A DNA stretch of 16,039 bases, taken from contig DJXS01000008.1 in the NCBI GenBank assembly GCA_002448395.1, positions 1-16,039 of the forward strand, in the 5' to 3' direction. This DNA is from Lachnospiraceae bacterium UBA6998. GTDB taxonomy: Bacteria; Bacillota; Clostridia; Lachnospirales; Lachnospiraceae. Of this stretch, positions 8,316 through 14,729 are shown in pieces. The stretch's first letter is position 1; each line of letters begins with the position of its first letter. The translations under genes and the position numbers were made by a program. The notes under the pieces are model-generated. The model ran no database searches, had not been told where the DNA came from, and saw only the letters and a list, made by a program, of their open reading frames with translations.

Positions 8316-8353
8316 CCGGCGTAAGGAAATTATTGCCTTGCGGCGAACGCCGG
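8316..8353. other. GC-rich nested inverted repeat of unknown role
   Basis: CCGGCGT (8316-8322) pairs with ACGCCGG (8347-8353), and just inside AAGG (8323-8326) pairs with CCTT (8336-8339). No T-run follows on either strand, so it is not a plain terminator. It lies between the preceding terminator and the orphan membrane protein gene; TGTCCG (8415-8420) and CGGACA (8447-8452) form a second spaced inverted repeat nearer that gene. Both could be structured leader or operator elements, but this is inference. Confidence 0.35.
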
Positions 8354-8482
8354 GCCACGGACGAGCAGGGTCCGATTTCATCTGCCCTATTTGATTGCAA
8401 TGCTCAAACAGATTTGTCCGCATGCACTCTTTCACATGTGGAAATTCGGACAGAATAAAAAAGCACAGAGAGGAAGATGCGC

Positions 8483-9061
8483 ATGAACTTGAAAAAATAC
8501 GGAAAGCAAGAAGAGTTTTATTATAAGAAGTCCTACTTGGAACACAGGCTTCAAAAGGATGTAATGGAGAACGGGATTGCCTATATACCGTGCAAAGTTG
8601 AAGGACTTGGCGATATCATCAGCAAATTCAGCATAAAGGGCTGTGAGTCCCTGGATGCGGATTTTGTGGGTTACCTTCTGGATTTTATTGATAGCGTTCC
8701 AAAGGAATATCCGGTTGTGCTTGAGATACACGGGCCTGCATTTTCAGAAGAAGAAAAAAGACTGATTATTGAAGTCCTTAAAGCGGATACGGATTACCTG
8801 CTGGGTAAGACAGAAGCACAGAACAGGCATCACAGGAAAGTTTTCTGGTGGATGGTAATAGGGACCATCGGCTCAGGAATCCTGCTTGGGCTGATCAACA
8901 AGATTCTTTCCGATATACCGCTCGAGTTCTTTTATGTACTATTTTGGCTATTTGCGGATTCGCTGGTCAGGTATCTTTTCGTAGAAAACTACGATTACAG
9001 AAACGATAAGATCCGGGCGGGCAGGATTGCCAGCATGGAAGTGGAATTTGTGGAAGACTGA
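8483..9061 (+). CDS. Hypothetical protein with two C-terminal membrane helices, 192 aa
   Basis: I do not recognise this family. ATG 8483 is preferred to ATG 8477 because AGAGAGG (8467-8473) is 9 bases from the former and only 3 from the latter. Residues 1-115 are soluble and charged, with an apparent alpha/beta pattern (GIAYIPCKVEGLGDIISKF; YPVVLEIHGPAFSEEEKRL). Residues about 120-139 (VFWWMVIGTIGSGILLGLI) and 147-167 (PLEFFYVLFWLFADSLVRYLF) are membrane helices, followed by a charged tail. There is no signal peptide. The gene stands alone between a terminator and a repeat-rich stretch, and its A/T-richer composition differs from lysS and the carboxylesterases. The layout, a soluble N-terminal domain anchored by a C-terminal hairpin, would suit a membrane-tethered sensor or effector, but there is no direct evidence of function. 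Confidence 0.75.
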   Translation: MNLKKYGKQEEFYYKKSYLEHRLQKDVMENGIAYIPCKVEGLGDIISKFSIKGCESLDADFVGYLLDFIDSVPKEYPVVLEIHGPAFSEEEKRLIIEVLKADTDYLLGKTEAQNRHHRKVFWWMVIGTIGSGILLGLINKILSDIPLEFFYVLFWLFADSLVRYLFVENYDYRNDKIRAGRIASMEVEFVED

Positions 9062-9091
9062 CTTTAGGCAGCCAAAATGAGCGTAGACTGT

Positions 9092-9230
9092 GGCGTAACG
9101 CCAATTCTTACGCCAATCGGAACACGATATATGTGAACCTGTAAGAACTTACGTAAAAATGAGGCTCTCTGGAACAGCGGAAATATAAGGATTTAAGAAC
9201 TTACGTGAACCTTTGTAAAATCTGGAACAG
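9092..9230. repeat. Cluster of short direct and inverted repeats sharing CTTACG/CGTAAG
   Basis: GGCGTAA (9092-9098) and TTACGCC (9108-9114) form an inverted repeat. TAAGAACTTACGT occurs at 9142-9154 and again at 9194-9206, each containing a near-palindrome around AA. GTGAACCT occurs at 9133-9140 and 9205-9212, and TCTGGAACAG at 9168-9177 and 9221-9230. The blocks recur in shuffled order at a spacing of roughly 50-70 bases. This could be the footprint of a mobile element end, a small structured-repeat family, or reiterated binding sites. It covers the place where the cupin gene remnant stops. Confidence 0.6.
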
Positions 9231-9331
9231 AGTTCCTCATTTTCCAGGATGTGATCGTTAACTATAACACCGTCGCCGTTACGCATGCCTTTTGTGGCTT
9301 CCCGCCGCATTGCGGATTTCCTTTTAATCAT
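9149..9331 (-). pseudogene. Cupin-domain protein, N-terminal fragment
   Basis: The minus-strand frame starts at ATG 9331 with a good AAAGGAG site 6 bases upstream. The first 45 or so residues (MIKRKSAMRREATKGMRNGD, then GVIVNDHILENEEL) resemble the opening of small single-domain cupin proteins, which typically begin with a Met-Arg-rich stretch, a GGxGxV turn and a K/EEL segment. The metal-binding beta-barrel motifs that should follow are absent. The frame ends after 60 residues inside the repeat cluster, so the rest of the gene was lost or replaced. It lies downstream of the permease on the same strand and may once have been co-transcribed with it. The family call rests on general resemblance; a short unrelated peptide is the alternative. 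Confidence 0.5.
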
Positions 9332-9342
9332 CGTAGTCTCCT

Positions 9343-9371
9343 TTTATTCGTTTATACGCCTTTATTCGTTT
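9343..9371. repeat. Pair of 11-base direct repeats upstream of the cupin fragment
   Basis: TTTATTCGTTT is found at 9343-9353 and 9361-9371, offset by 18 bases, directly upstream of the minus-strand ribosome binding site and start at 9331. Its position would suit a regulatory protein site, but nothing identifies the protein. Confidence 0.35.
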
Positions 9372-9447
9372 TAGAACGTTATATGCAAAAATTCAAAGCA
9401 TCATCTCGCATGATCTGGTGAAATAATATCATCAACATATCATCGGA

Positions 9448-9912
9448 TCAGAACAGAACACCGAGGGATGCAAGGATGATGCCGAAGATGAGCGAAAGCA
9501 TGGGCATGCCGATCGTACACACGGCGATATCGGGATAACTGTCTTTGTGAGTCATACCGCAGACTGCAAGCAGAGTCAGGATGGAGCCTGCGACGACTGC
9601 CGCGATGATGGCTCTCTTGGGACCGAAGAGACGGGAGATGCCCAGTGCAACGGACTTTGCCATATTGGTGCACTCCATCAGTTTGCCGAAAATAGCACCC
9701 AGCATGAAGGCAGGGAACCAGGACTGGACAAAACCTGCAAAGCCCTGCATAAAGGTCGTCTTATACATATCCAGCAGATTCAGGCCTCCCAGAATCGCTA
9801 CGATCGCTGCGGCAATCGGGGCGACCCAGATGGTTGAAAAGCCTTTGTAGGCCAGGACGGTGATAAAGACGATTGCAAAAAAAATGCCGAATATACCAAT
9901 ACCAACACTCAT
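9448..9912 (-). pseudogene. GntP-like permease with in-frame internal deletion
   Basis: The 154-residue frame has an ATG at 9912 and a strong AAAAGGAGGA site. Residues 1-110 are the start of a GntP/gluconate-permease-type transporter: GIGIFGIFFAIVFITVLAYKG, then IAAAIVAILGGLNLLDMY, LGAIFGKLMECTNMAKSVA and LFGPKRAIIAAVVAGSIL. From about residue 112 the sequence is the C-terminal end of the same kind of protein: ITLLAVCGxTHKDSYPDI, then hydrophobic residues to the stop. Full-length members have about 430-450 residues, so roughly 290 from the middle are missing. The joint is near 9574-9586, where the two parts share an I-L-T-like stretch, and the frame is kept. The protein should not transport. 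The native role would be sodium- or proton-coupled uptake of an organic acid-like substrate, suited to feeding the neighbouring hydrolases. Confidence 0.78.
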
Positions 9913-9967
9913 TTCATATTCCTCCTTTTCTTCTGACTTATTATTGGTGTTGATTGATTCTGGCTTG

Positions 9968-9996
9968 ATTATAAAGGCTTTAAGATATAAGGTAAA
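9968..9996 (-). promoter_or_regulatory. Candidate sigma-A promoter of the permease gene
   Basis: On the minus strand TTTACC (9996-9991), a 17-base spacer and a perfect TATAAT (9973-9968) lie about 55 bases before the ATG at 9912. The intact promoter and ribosome binding site contrast with the deleted coding region. Confidence 0.6.
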
Positions 9997-10062
9997 ATGA
10001 AGGGATTATTAATTTGCGATCTGTTTTTTATATATTTAAAACTTGTGACAGGGAGAAAAACA

Positions 10063-10149
10063 TGCCCCGTATCGCAGGCTCTGGCTGCCGGGAAAGACGA
10101 GCCGGTAGAAGCACAGGAACAAGAGATTGAGCGAAAACAAAATAAATAA
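10063..10149 (+). pseudogene. Possible 3' end of a lost plus-strand gene
   Basis: The plus-strand frame ending at TAA 10147-10149 reads SQALAAGKDEPVEAQEQEI, then ERKQNK. It has no plausible start or ribosome binding site and runs straight into a strong terminator. Such a charged Glu/Gln/Lys tail is common at the cytoplasmic C-terminus of transporters, so this may be the last codons of a deleted gene. The left limit is arbitrary, and chance cannot be excluded. Confidence 0.28.
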
Positions 10150-10196
10150 AAGGCCTATGCTGCACCATATATCACAGTGCGGCACAGGCCTTTTTT
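10148..10196. terminator. Strong bidirectional rho-independent terminator
   Basis: The outer 9-bp stem is AAAAGGCCT (10148-10156) with AGGCCTTTT. After one A-C mismatch an inner 8-bp stem follows (10158-10165 with 10177-10184, one G-U pair), with an 11-base loop. Six T follow on the plus strand and a T-run also flanks it on the minus strand, so it can stop both the plus-strand remnant and the 24-codon minus-strand frame to its right. Confidence 0.92.
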
Positions 10197-10230
10197 GTTA
10201 TTTAATATTCAAATTAATTATAGTGATTGT

Positions 10231-10305
10231 CTATTGGATAACTGCGCGGTAATCGAGATGCCCCCTTCTTTCTCCAAACAAGCGGACAATATTGGGTCTT
10301 GCCAT
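10231..10305 (-). pseudogene. 24-residue frame with strong ribosome binding site, probably a gene's 5' remnant
   Basis: On the minus strand CAGGAGGAAG (10320-10311) precedes ATG 10305, which opens MARPNIVRLFGERRGHLDYR and stops after 24 codons. The start signals are as good as those of the intact genes nearby, but the product is too short to assign. It probably represents the first codons of a gene whose body was deleted, leaving the next terminator at 10148-10196. A true micropeptide or leader peptide is the alternative. The MARPNI opening recalls some sulfatase N-termini, but the following residues do not support that family. Confidence 0.35.
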
Positions 10306-10368
10306 GTGATCTTCCTCCTGTGGCCAATGTCCTGGTTCAGCCATACATAAGTTTTATGGTTTATCACA

Positions 10369-10393
10369 GGTGCCTGGGCGGAGCACAGGCACC
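10369..10393. other. Perfect 8-bp inverted repeat
   Basis: GGTGCCTG (10369-10376) and CAGGCACC (10386-10393) are separated by 9 bases, immediately beside the kinase terminator. There is no T-run, so it is not a terminator by itself; it may add to the stop signal or be a protein site. Confidence 0.4.
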
Positions 10394-10394
10394 G

Positions 10395-10430
10395 GAGTAA
10401 AAAAAACGCTATCGAGCGTTTTTTTTACTC
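10395..10430. terminator. Terminator at the end of the regulator/kinase operon
   Basis: A perfect 16-bp stem with an ATCG tetraloop carries eight A on one arm and eight T on the other, so it works on either strand. Its last base is the final base of the kinase stop codon on the minus strand. Confidence 0.93.
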
Positions 10431-11719
10431 TATGTGCTGTCGGGAATTGTGATCGTCACCACGGTCCCTCTGCCGGCATCTGACGTGATCTCAAGACTTC
10501 CGCCGCACATCATTTCGAGACGCTGCCGGATGTTTGAAAGCGTGGTATGCGGTTTGCTTTCAGCGGAAGGATCAAACCCGCGGCCATTGTCCGAAACGGT
10601 GATCTCTATGCCGGAGCCGGTCTGCCTTGTCTGTATGGAAACCCGCAGCGGTCCGGCATAGGGATCCATGCCATGCTTGACCGCGTTTTCCACAAGGGGC
10701 TGCAGGGTCAGCGGCGGCAGGCGGAAACGGGTAAAGGGTGTATCATACTTCACAACCAGCATGTCCTCATGCTGGGCCTGTTCCACGGCGAGATACGCGC
10801 GGGTGTGCTCGAGCTCCTTGGAAAACGGAATGGTGCTTTCACTTGCAACGGCGTTAAAATTACTGCGCAGATAATTGGTGAAATCCAGGGTGATCTGCCG
10901 GGCCTTCTGAGGGTCGAGATTGCAGAGACTGTAGATGCTCATCAGGGTGTTATAGATGAAATGCGGCCGCATCCGGAGTGCCATGATGCTGGCGCGCTCA
11001 TGGGCAATTTCCTTCTGCTGCCTGGCGATCTCCCGCTGGCGGGATAGATCCTTTTCAATCTGATCGGACAGGATGAAGCTGTACATGGCCAGTGCGGCGA
11101 GAACGTAGCTGATACTGATAAGCGGGAAGAAATCAATGAAAAGCTGCGTGGTCATTGCGACCGTCATGGGCAGCAGCGCAAAGAGAAAGGCAAAAAAGAC
11201 TTTGCGGGAAAGCCGCTTTCGGCGTTTTACCGTCCCCGCAAGGTTTAAAAGCAGGATCGCGACTGCCGGGAGCAGGAGGAGCGGGTACAGTGGTTCCCGG
11301 TAATACCGGTTATCCGGTGTCACATAGTAGAAGCCGCCGATGGTCGCGGAGCATGATAATTCAATAAACAGGACAGCCCAAAGAATCAGCACGGCCTTTA
11401 AAAGCCTGCCGGAGCGGATATCTTCTGAGGACGAGCGGAGAAGAAAGACGGTCAGCATGGGCAGCGGAACGGAGAGCAGCAGGTTTTCCAGAAACAGAAG
11501 AAATCGAAATACCGCGGACGGAACGCTATAGGACTGAAAGAGAACTTCTATGATGCCGGAAAGCCAGCACAGCATAAAAACAATAAAATAGTTGATGAAA
11601 AAACGTCTGCTCCAGCGATCCATTCCGGGGATAACAACGGTGAACCAGAGCCCCATCACACTTAACAGAAGCGCGGCGCCCAGTATGAAGAAGTTTAAGT
11701 ATACGATCCAGTCGTTCAC
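10430..11719 (-). CDS. LytS/YehU-type membrane sensor histidine kinase
   Basis: A 429-residue sensor kinase. Residues 1-218 contain about seven hydrophobic segments with short loops, a membrane-embedded sensor without a large external domain. A coiled linker (IEKDLSRQREIARQQKEIAH, 221-240) leads to the His_kinase domain with RPHFIYN (251-257, phospho-acceptor His253). The HATPase domain has the N box LVENAVKHG (342-350), G1 box DNGRGF (377-382), NIRQRLEMMCGG (396-407) and GRGT near the end. All catalytic boxes are present. The start is GTG 11719, overlapping the upstream regulator's stop by GTGA, so the two are translationally coupled and surely partners. A terminator follows the stop directly. 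The ligand is unknown; given the neighbours, it may be a substrate or product of the hydrolase pathway. The fragment at 1090-1294 is a truncated paralogue. Confidence 0.92.
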   Translation of the reverse strand: MNDWIVYLNFFILGAALLLSVMGLWFTVVIPGMDRWSRRFFINYFIVFMLCWLSGIIEVLFQSYSVPSAVFRFLLFLENLLLSVPLPMLTVFLLRSSSEDIRSGRLLKAVLILWAVLFIELSCSATIGGFYYVTPDNRYYREPLYPLLLLPAVAILLLNLAGTVKRRKRLSRKVFFAFLFALLPMTVAMTTQLFIDFFPLISISYVLAALAMYSFILSDQIEKDLSRQREIARQQKEIAHERASIMALRMRPHFIYNTLMSIYSLCNLDPQKARQITLDFTNYLRSNFNAVASESTIPFSKELEHTRAYLAVEQAQHEDMLVVKYDTPFTRFRLPPLTLQPLVENAVKHGMDPYAGPLRVSIQTRQTGSGIEITVSDNGRGFDPSAESKPHTTLSNIRQRLEMMCGGSLEITSDAGRGTVVTITIPDST

Positions 11720-12315
11720 GTGTCTGCACCTCCCATCAAAAAGGGATAGTGTAGCTTTTTCAGCTGCCTGCGGACACTCTCCGGGGTCAGCGGCTTTACC
11801 AGGAATCCGCTGGCGTCAGTGTCCCACGCGTCGAGAGAATATTCCGGATAGGCGGTCAGATAGACTACCCGGGTGCAGGGATTGATCGAAAGAAGCTGGC
11901 GGCAGAGGTCAAGGCCGTTTTCCGGTCCCAGCTCGATGTCCAGAAAGGCAAGGCTGATCCGGTTCACTTTCGCGTATTCGATCACTTCCCGCGGCCAGTT
12001 GAAGCCGGTGATCGAGGCATTCGGCATGACCGTCTCCAGAACCTTCATGCTGTCGGCGAGGATGGCTTTGTTGTCGTCCACCATGATAATGTTCGGCGAT
12101 TCCTCGCTTTCGGCCGCTGTAGAGAGCAGCGTGCTGACATCTACATCCAGAACCCGGGAAAGACGGGTGATCATGGCGGCATCCGGCAGACGGGTGCCGC
12201 TTTCCCATCTGGAGATCGTAGCTTTATTGACGAACATCCGGTCTGCAAGCTGGGCCTGGGAAATGCCCTTATCTGTTCTCAGTTTTCTCAAGGTGTCTGC
12301 AAAAAGGGTACTCAT
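11716..12315 (-). CDS. Response regulator with N-terminal XRE helix-turn-helix and C-terminal REC domain
   Basis: A 199-residue protein. Residues 1-65 are an XRE/Cro-type DNA-binding domain (FADTLRKLRTDKGISQAQLA, then MFVNKATISRWESGTRLPD). Residues about 75-190 are a receiver domain: acidic pair D80-D81 (MVDDN), phospho-acceptor Asp126 (FLDIELG), Thr154 (YLTAYPEYS) and Lys174 (FLVKPL). This is the reverse of the usual receiver-first layout, and LytS-type kinases are normally paired with REC-LytTR regulators, so the architecture is unusual. It is coupled to the kinase gene by a GTGA overlap. The ribosome binding site is weak (GAAAGG about 15 bases before ATG 12315), suggesting low expression. 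It presumably controls nearby hydrolase or transport genes after phosphorylation; the targets are unknown. Confidence 0.92.
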   Translation of the reverse strand: MSTLFADTLRKLRTDKGISQAQLADRMFVNKATISRWESGTRLPDAAMITRLSRVLDVDVSTLLSTAAESEESPNIIMVDDNKAILADSMKVLETVMPNASITGFNWPREVIEYAKVNRISLAFLDIELGPENGLDLCRQLLSINPCTRVVYLTAYPEYSLDAWDTDASGFLVKPLTPESVRRQLKKLHYPFLMGGADT

Positions 12316-12345
12316 AGTGTGATTTCGCTGCCTTTCTAATCTTTA

Positions 12346-12374
12346 ATAATAGTCGGAGACCTATACGAAAGCAA
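12346..12374 (-). promoter_or_regulatory. Weak candidate promoter of the regulator/kinase operon
   Basis: On the minus strand TTGCTT (12374-12369), a 17-base spacer and TATTAT (12351-12346) lie about 30 bases before ATG 12315. The -35 is a poor match; the assignment rests mainly on position and spacing. Confidence 0.33.
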
Positions 12375-12389
12375 GAAAGAAGAAACGCC

Positions 12390-12414
12390 GGGGGTTGTCA
12401 TTCTGGCAACCCCC
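12390..12414. other. Very strong GC hairpin upstream of the regulator operon
   Basis: A 10-bp stem, GGGGGTTGTC (12390-12399) with GGCAACCCCC (12405-12414, one G-U pair), closes a 5-base loop. On the minus strand it is followed by a broken T-rich stretch (GTTTCTTCTTTCTT), so it may be an old terminator of a lost minus-strand gene or an operator or attenuator of the regulator operon. It lies beside the joint with the amidohydrolase fragment. Confidence 0.5.
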
Positions 12415-12434
12415 GTTGCAGGGCGTCGGGGGAA

Positions 12435-12896
12435 ATGGGAGAATTAAAAAAGATTGTAACCTGGCCGGCTCTGATCGGCGAGGAGCGCTCACGGAAGATG
12501 TTCCGCTCAAAAACTGTCTGGGACAGCGGAGCACTCGTGACCTGGTCCAGTGACGATGTCAGCTTCGAAGACAATTTTGCTACATGGAACCCTTATTACG
12601 GCATGGAAGTCGGAATGACGCGCTGGATCAGCGATAAGACAAAGGCGCCCCAGGGCCAGGCTACGAAGGGACCGCTGGATCCTCCGGGCGAAAAAATGAA
12701 TATTGAGGAAATGATCCTCGGCTATACCATCAACGGCGCAAAGCAGCTCGGTATTGATGCAGAGAAGGGCTCCATCGAGGCCGGCAAGGATGCGGATTTC
12801 CTGGTCTTTGATAAGGATCTTCTTACAGCAGAGCACGCGGGCTTCAGTCACATCAAGCCGGCAGATGTGTATTTCAGCGGGAAAAAGGTGAACTGA
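12435..12896 (+). pseudogene. YtcJ-like amidohydrolase, C-terminal fragment
   Basis: A 153-codon frame from the first in-frame ATG. It aligns along its whole length with residues from about 410 to the end of the complete amidohydrolase at 6559-8226. Shared blocks include WNPYxGMEVGMTRW, EMILGYTINGAKQLGI, GKDADFLVFD and the final GKKVN. Only the catalytic Asp region (TWSSDD) of the active site is left; the HxH motif, the lysine and the later His ligands are missing, so it cannot be active. The break is close to base 12430, just past a strong hairpin. It differs at many positions from the other copy, including an extra segment between KAP and the NIEEM helix, so it is an older paralogue and not a fresh duplicate. 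Two carboxylesterase genes follow on the same strand. Confidence 0.87.
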
Positions 12897-13025
12897 GAGT
12901 AGGTACCCTCCGACAAAGTACTTTATCTGCATGATTCACGAGGGTAAATATCGTAAGAAAGACCGTGGCAAGAGAAAAACAGTACATGTCGATTTCATAT
13001 TTCAGGAAAGAAAGGGGTGCAAGAG

Positions 13026-14678
13026 ATGAAAAGGGAATTCAAGGATCTGGCCATTTATGAGCCTTACGACAACCTGAACAGCGAGATCACGGGAGACTAT
13101 GATAAGGCCCATGCCGTAAAGTGCGTGAACGGCACCTTCGTCGGAACCGAGGAGTACGGGATCGCGTCGTGGCTGGGCATCCCCTACGCGAAGCCGCCCG
13201 TGGGCGGGCGCCGCTTCAAGGCGCCGGAGTACGTGGACCCGGGTGACAGGGTCTTTGAGGCCAGGTATTACGGAAAGTGTGCCTTCGGCGCACACGGCCA
13301 GGGGGACTGCATACAGAAGCTGGAATCCGAGGACTGCCTCTACCTGAACATCTGGGTCAACACCGACGACAAGACTGAGAAGAAGCCGGTCATGGTATGG
13401 ATCCACGGCGGGTCGTACATCATGGGCTCGGGCTCGCAGACCTCCTACAATGGAGCCAACCTCGTCCAGAAGCAAAGTGACATCATTCTGGTGACCATCA
13501 ACTACCGCCTGAACATGTACGGCTTCATGGACTTCTCGTCGGTGCCCGGCGGTGAAAAATTCGGGACAGCACCCTGCAACGGCCTGCTCGACCAGGCCAC
13601 GGCGCTCCGGTGGGTGCACGAGAACATCGCCGCTTTCGGCGGTGACCCCGGCAATGTGACCATCTTCGGGCAGAGTGCCGGCGGCGGCTCGGTCTCCATC
13701 CTGCCGGTTTTAAAGCAGGCGAACAAGTATTTCCAGAAGGTCATCGCCCAGAGCGGATCGACGGGCCTGGCATTCCCGGTCAACTCTGAAACTGCGCAGG
13801 GCAAGACCAAGGCGCTCATTGAGTACACCGGCTGCAAGAACATGGACGAGATCATGGCGCTGAGCGAAGAGGATCTCCAGAAGGCGTATGTCGAAGCGGT
13901 CAGCAAGTTCACTTCCTGTCCCTACTACGGAACGGAGGTGCTCCCTGAGGCTCCCATCGAGCTGTACAAGAAAGGCTATGCAAAGGGCATCACCATCATG
14001 GCGGGCAGCACGGCCGATGAGGCCAGGCTGTTCATGGGTGAAGGCGTGGATCTGACCCTGGAAGAGCAGAAGTTATTCGCCCAGCGTGCCGTGGGAGACG
14101 CAGTCCCCTATGTGAAGGAAGAGGATAAGAAGTATTACGAGGAATTCCGGCGGGTCTGCCGGTTCCAGGAACCGGGACTGATCGAGACGGAGCTCATAGA
14201 TGATCTCATGTTCCGGGTACCTATGCTCCAGCAGCTCGACGTACAGAGCGCGTTCGACAAGACATTCTGCTACTACTGGTCGTACCCGAGCAGCAATGCG
14301 GATATGGGAGCAGCACATTCCGTGGAGCTCCTGTTCGTGTTCGATCTTCGCGGCGTCGGGACCAGCAGCGTTTTCAACGGTACGAACATCTCCGATGAGA
14401 TCTTCAACGCCACCCAGCAGATGTGGACCAATTTCGCGCGCTGCGGCAACCCGTCGACAGACAAGATCGAATGGAAGCCGTACTCGGTTGATGACCAGAA
14501 CGTCATGGTCATCGCCGGGCCTGGCGATATTCGCATGGAAAAGGGCCTTCTTGCCGAACAGTACAAGGCTGTGCTCCCCCTGCTCAAATACTACCAGTTC
14601 ATGGACAAGTTCTTTACTCCCGGATACCTTGCAGATATCCTCGCCGCGCGCGAGCAAGGCTCACAGCTCCGCTGGTGA
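13026..14678 (+). CDS. Type-B carboxylesterase, copy 2 (GQSAG nucleophile elbow)
   Basis: A 550-residue carboxylesterase/lipase-family hydrolase for ester bonds, predicted cytoplasmic. ATG 13026 is chosen over GTG 13017 because AAAGGGG (13011-13017) is 8 bases upstream and would overlap the GTG. Elements in order: SEDCLYLNIW (101-110), oxyanion loop WIHGGS (125-130), nucleophile elbow GQSAG (215-219, Ser217; Glu is more usual at the second position), probable acid E332 in GSTADEARLF, and His431 in GAAHSVELLFVF. The triad is complete. The C-terminus carries an extra stretch of about 30 residues (PLLKYYQFMDKFFTPGYLAD and onward) not seen in copy 1. Codons are strongly C/G-ending, closer to lysS than to the orphan membrane protein. 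It is followed after 51 bases by a third copy, so the two are probably co-transcribed. Confidence 0.93.
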   Translation: MKREFKDLAIYEPYDNLNSEITGDYDKAHAVKCVNGTFVGTEEYGIASWLGIPYAKPPVGGRRFKAPEYVDPGDRVFEARYYGKCAFGAHGQGDCIQKLESEDCLYLNIWVNTDDKTEKKPVMVWIHGGSYIMGSGSQTSYNGANLVQKQSDIILVTINYRLNMYGFMDFSSVPGGEKFGTAPCNGLLDQATALRWVHENIAAFGGDPGNVTIFGQSAGGGSVSILPVLKQANKYFQKVIAQSGSTGLAFPVNSETAQGKTKALIEYTGCKNMDEIMALSEEDLQKAYVEAVSKFTSCPYYGTEVLPEAPIELYKKGYAKGITIMAGSTADEARLFMGEGVDLTLEEQKLFAQRAVGDAVPYVKEEDKKYYEEFRRVCRFQEPGLIETELIDDLMFRVPMLQQLDVQSAFDKTFCYYWSYPSSNADMGAAHSVELLFVFDLRGVGTSSVFNGTNISDEIFNATQQMWTNFARCGNPSTDKIEWKPYSVDDQNVMVIAGPGDIRMEKGLLAEQYKAVLPLLKYYQFMDKFFTPGYLADILAAREQGSQLRW

Positions 14679-14729
14679 CAGAGGCAAGCTTCGGGAAAGA
14701 AAATAGAGAGGAAGAAAGGAAGAAACTAC

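Noticed and set aside
9332..9447. Possible CRISPR or integrase attachment site from the TTTATTCGTTT repeats
   Set aside because: There are only two copies, 11 bases long and 18 bases apart, with no tRNA, integrase or Cas gene nearby.
12931..13029. A 32-codon, Lys/Arg-rich plus-strand frame before carboxylesterase copy 2
   Set aside because: No ribosome binding site, it overlaps the next gene's start region, and no similarity is evident.
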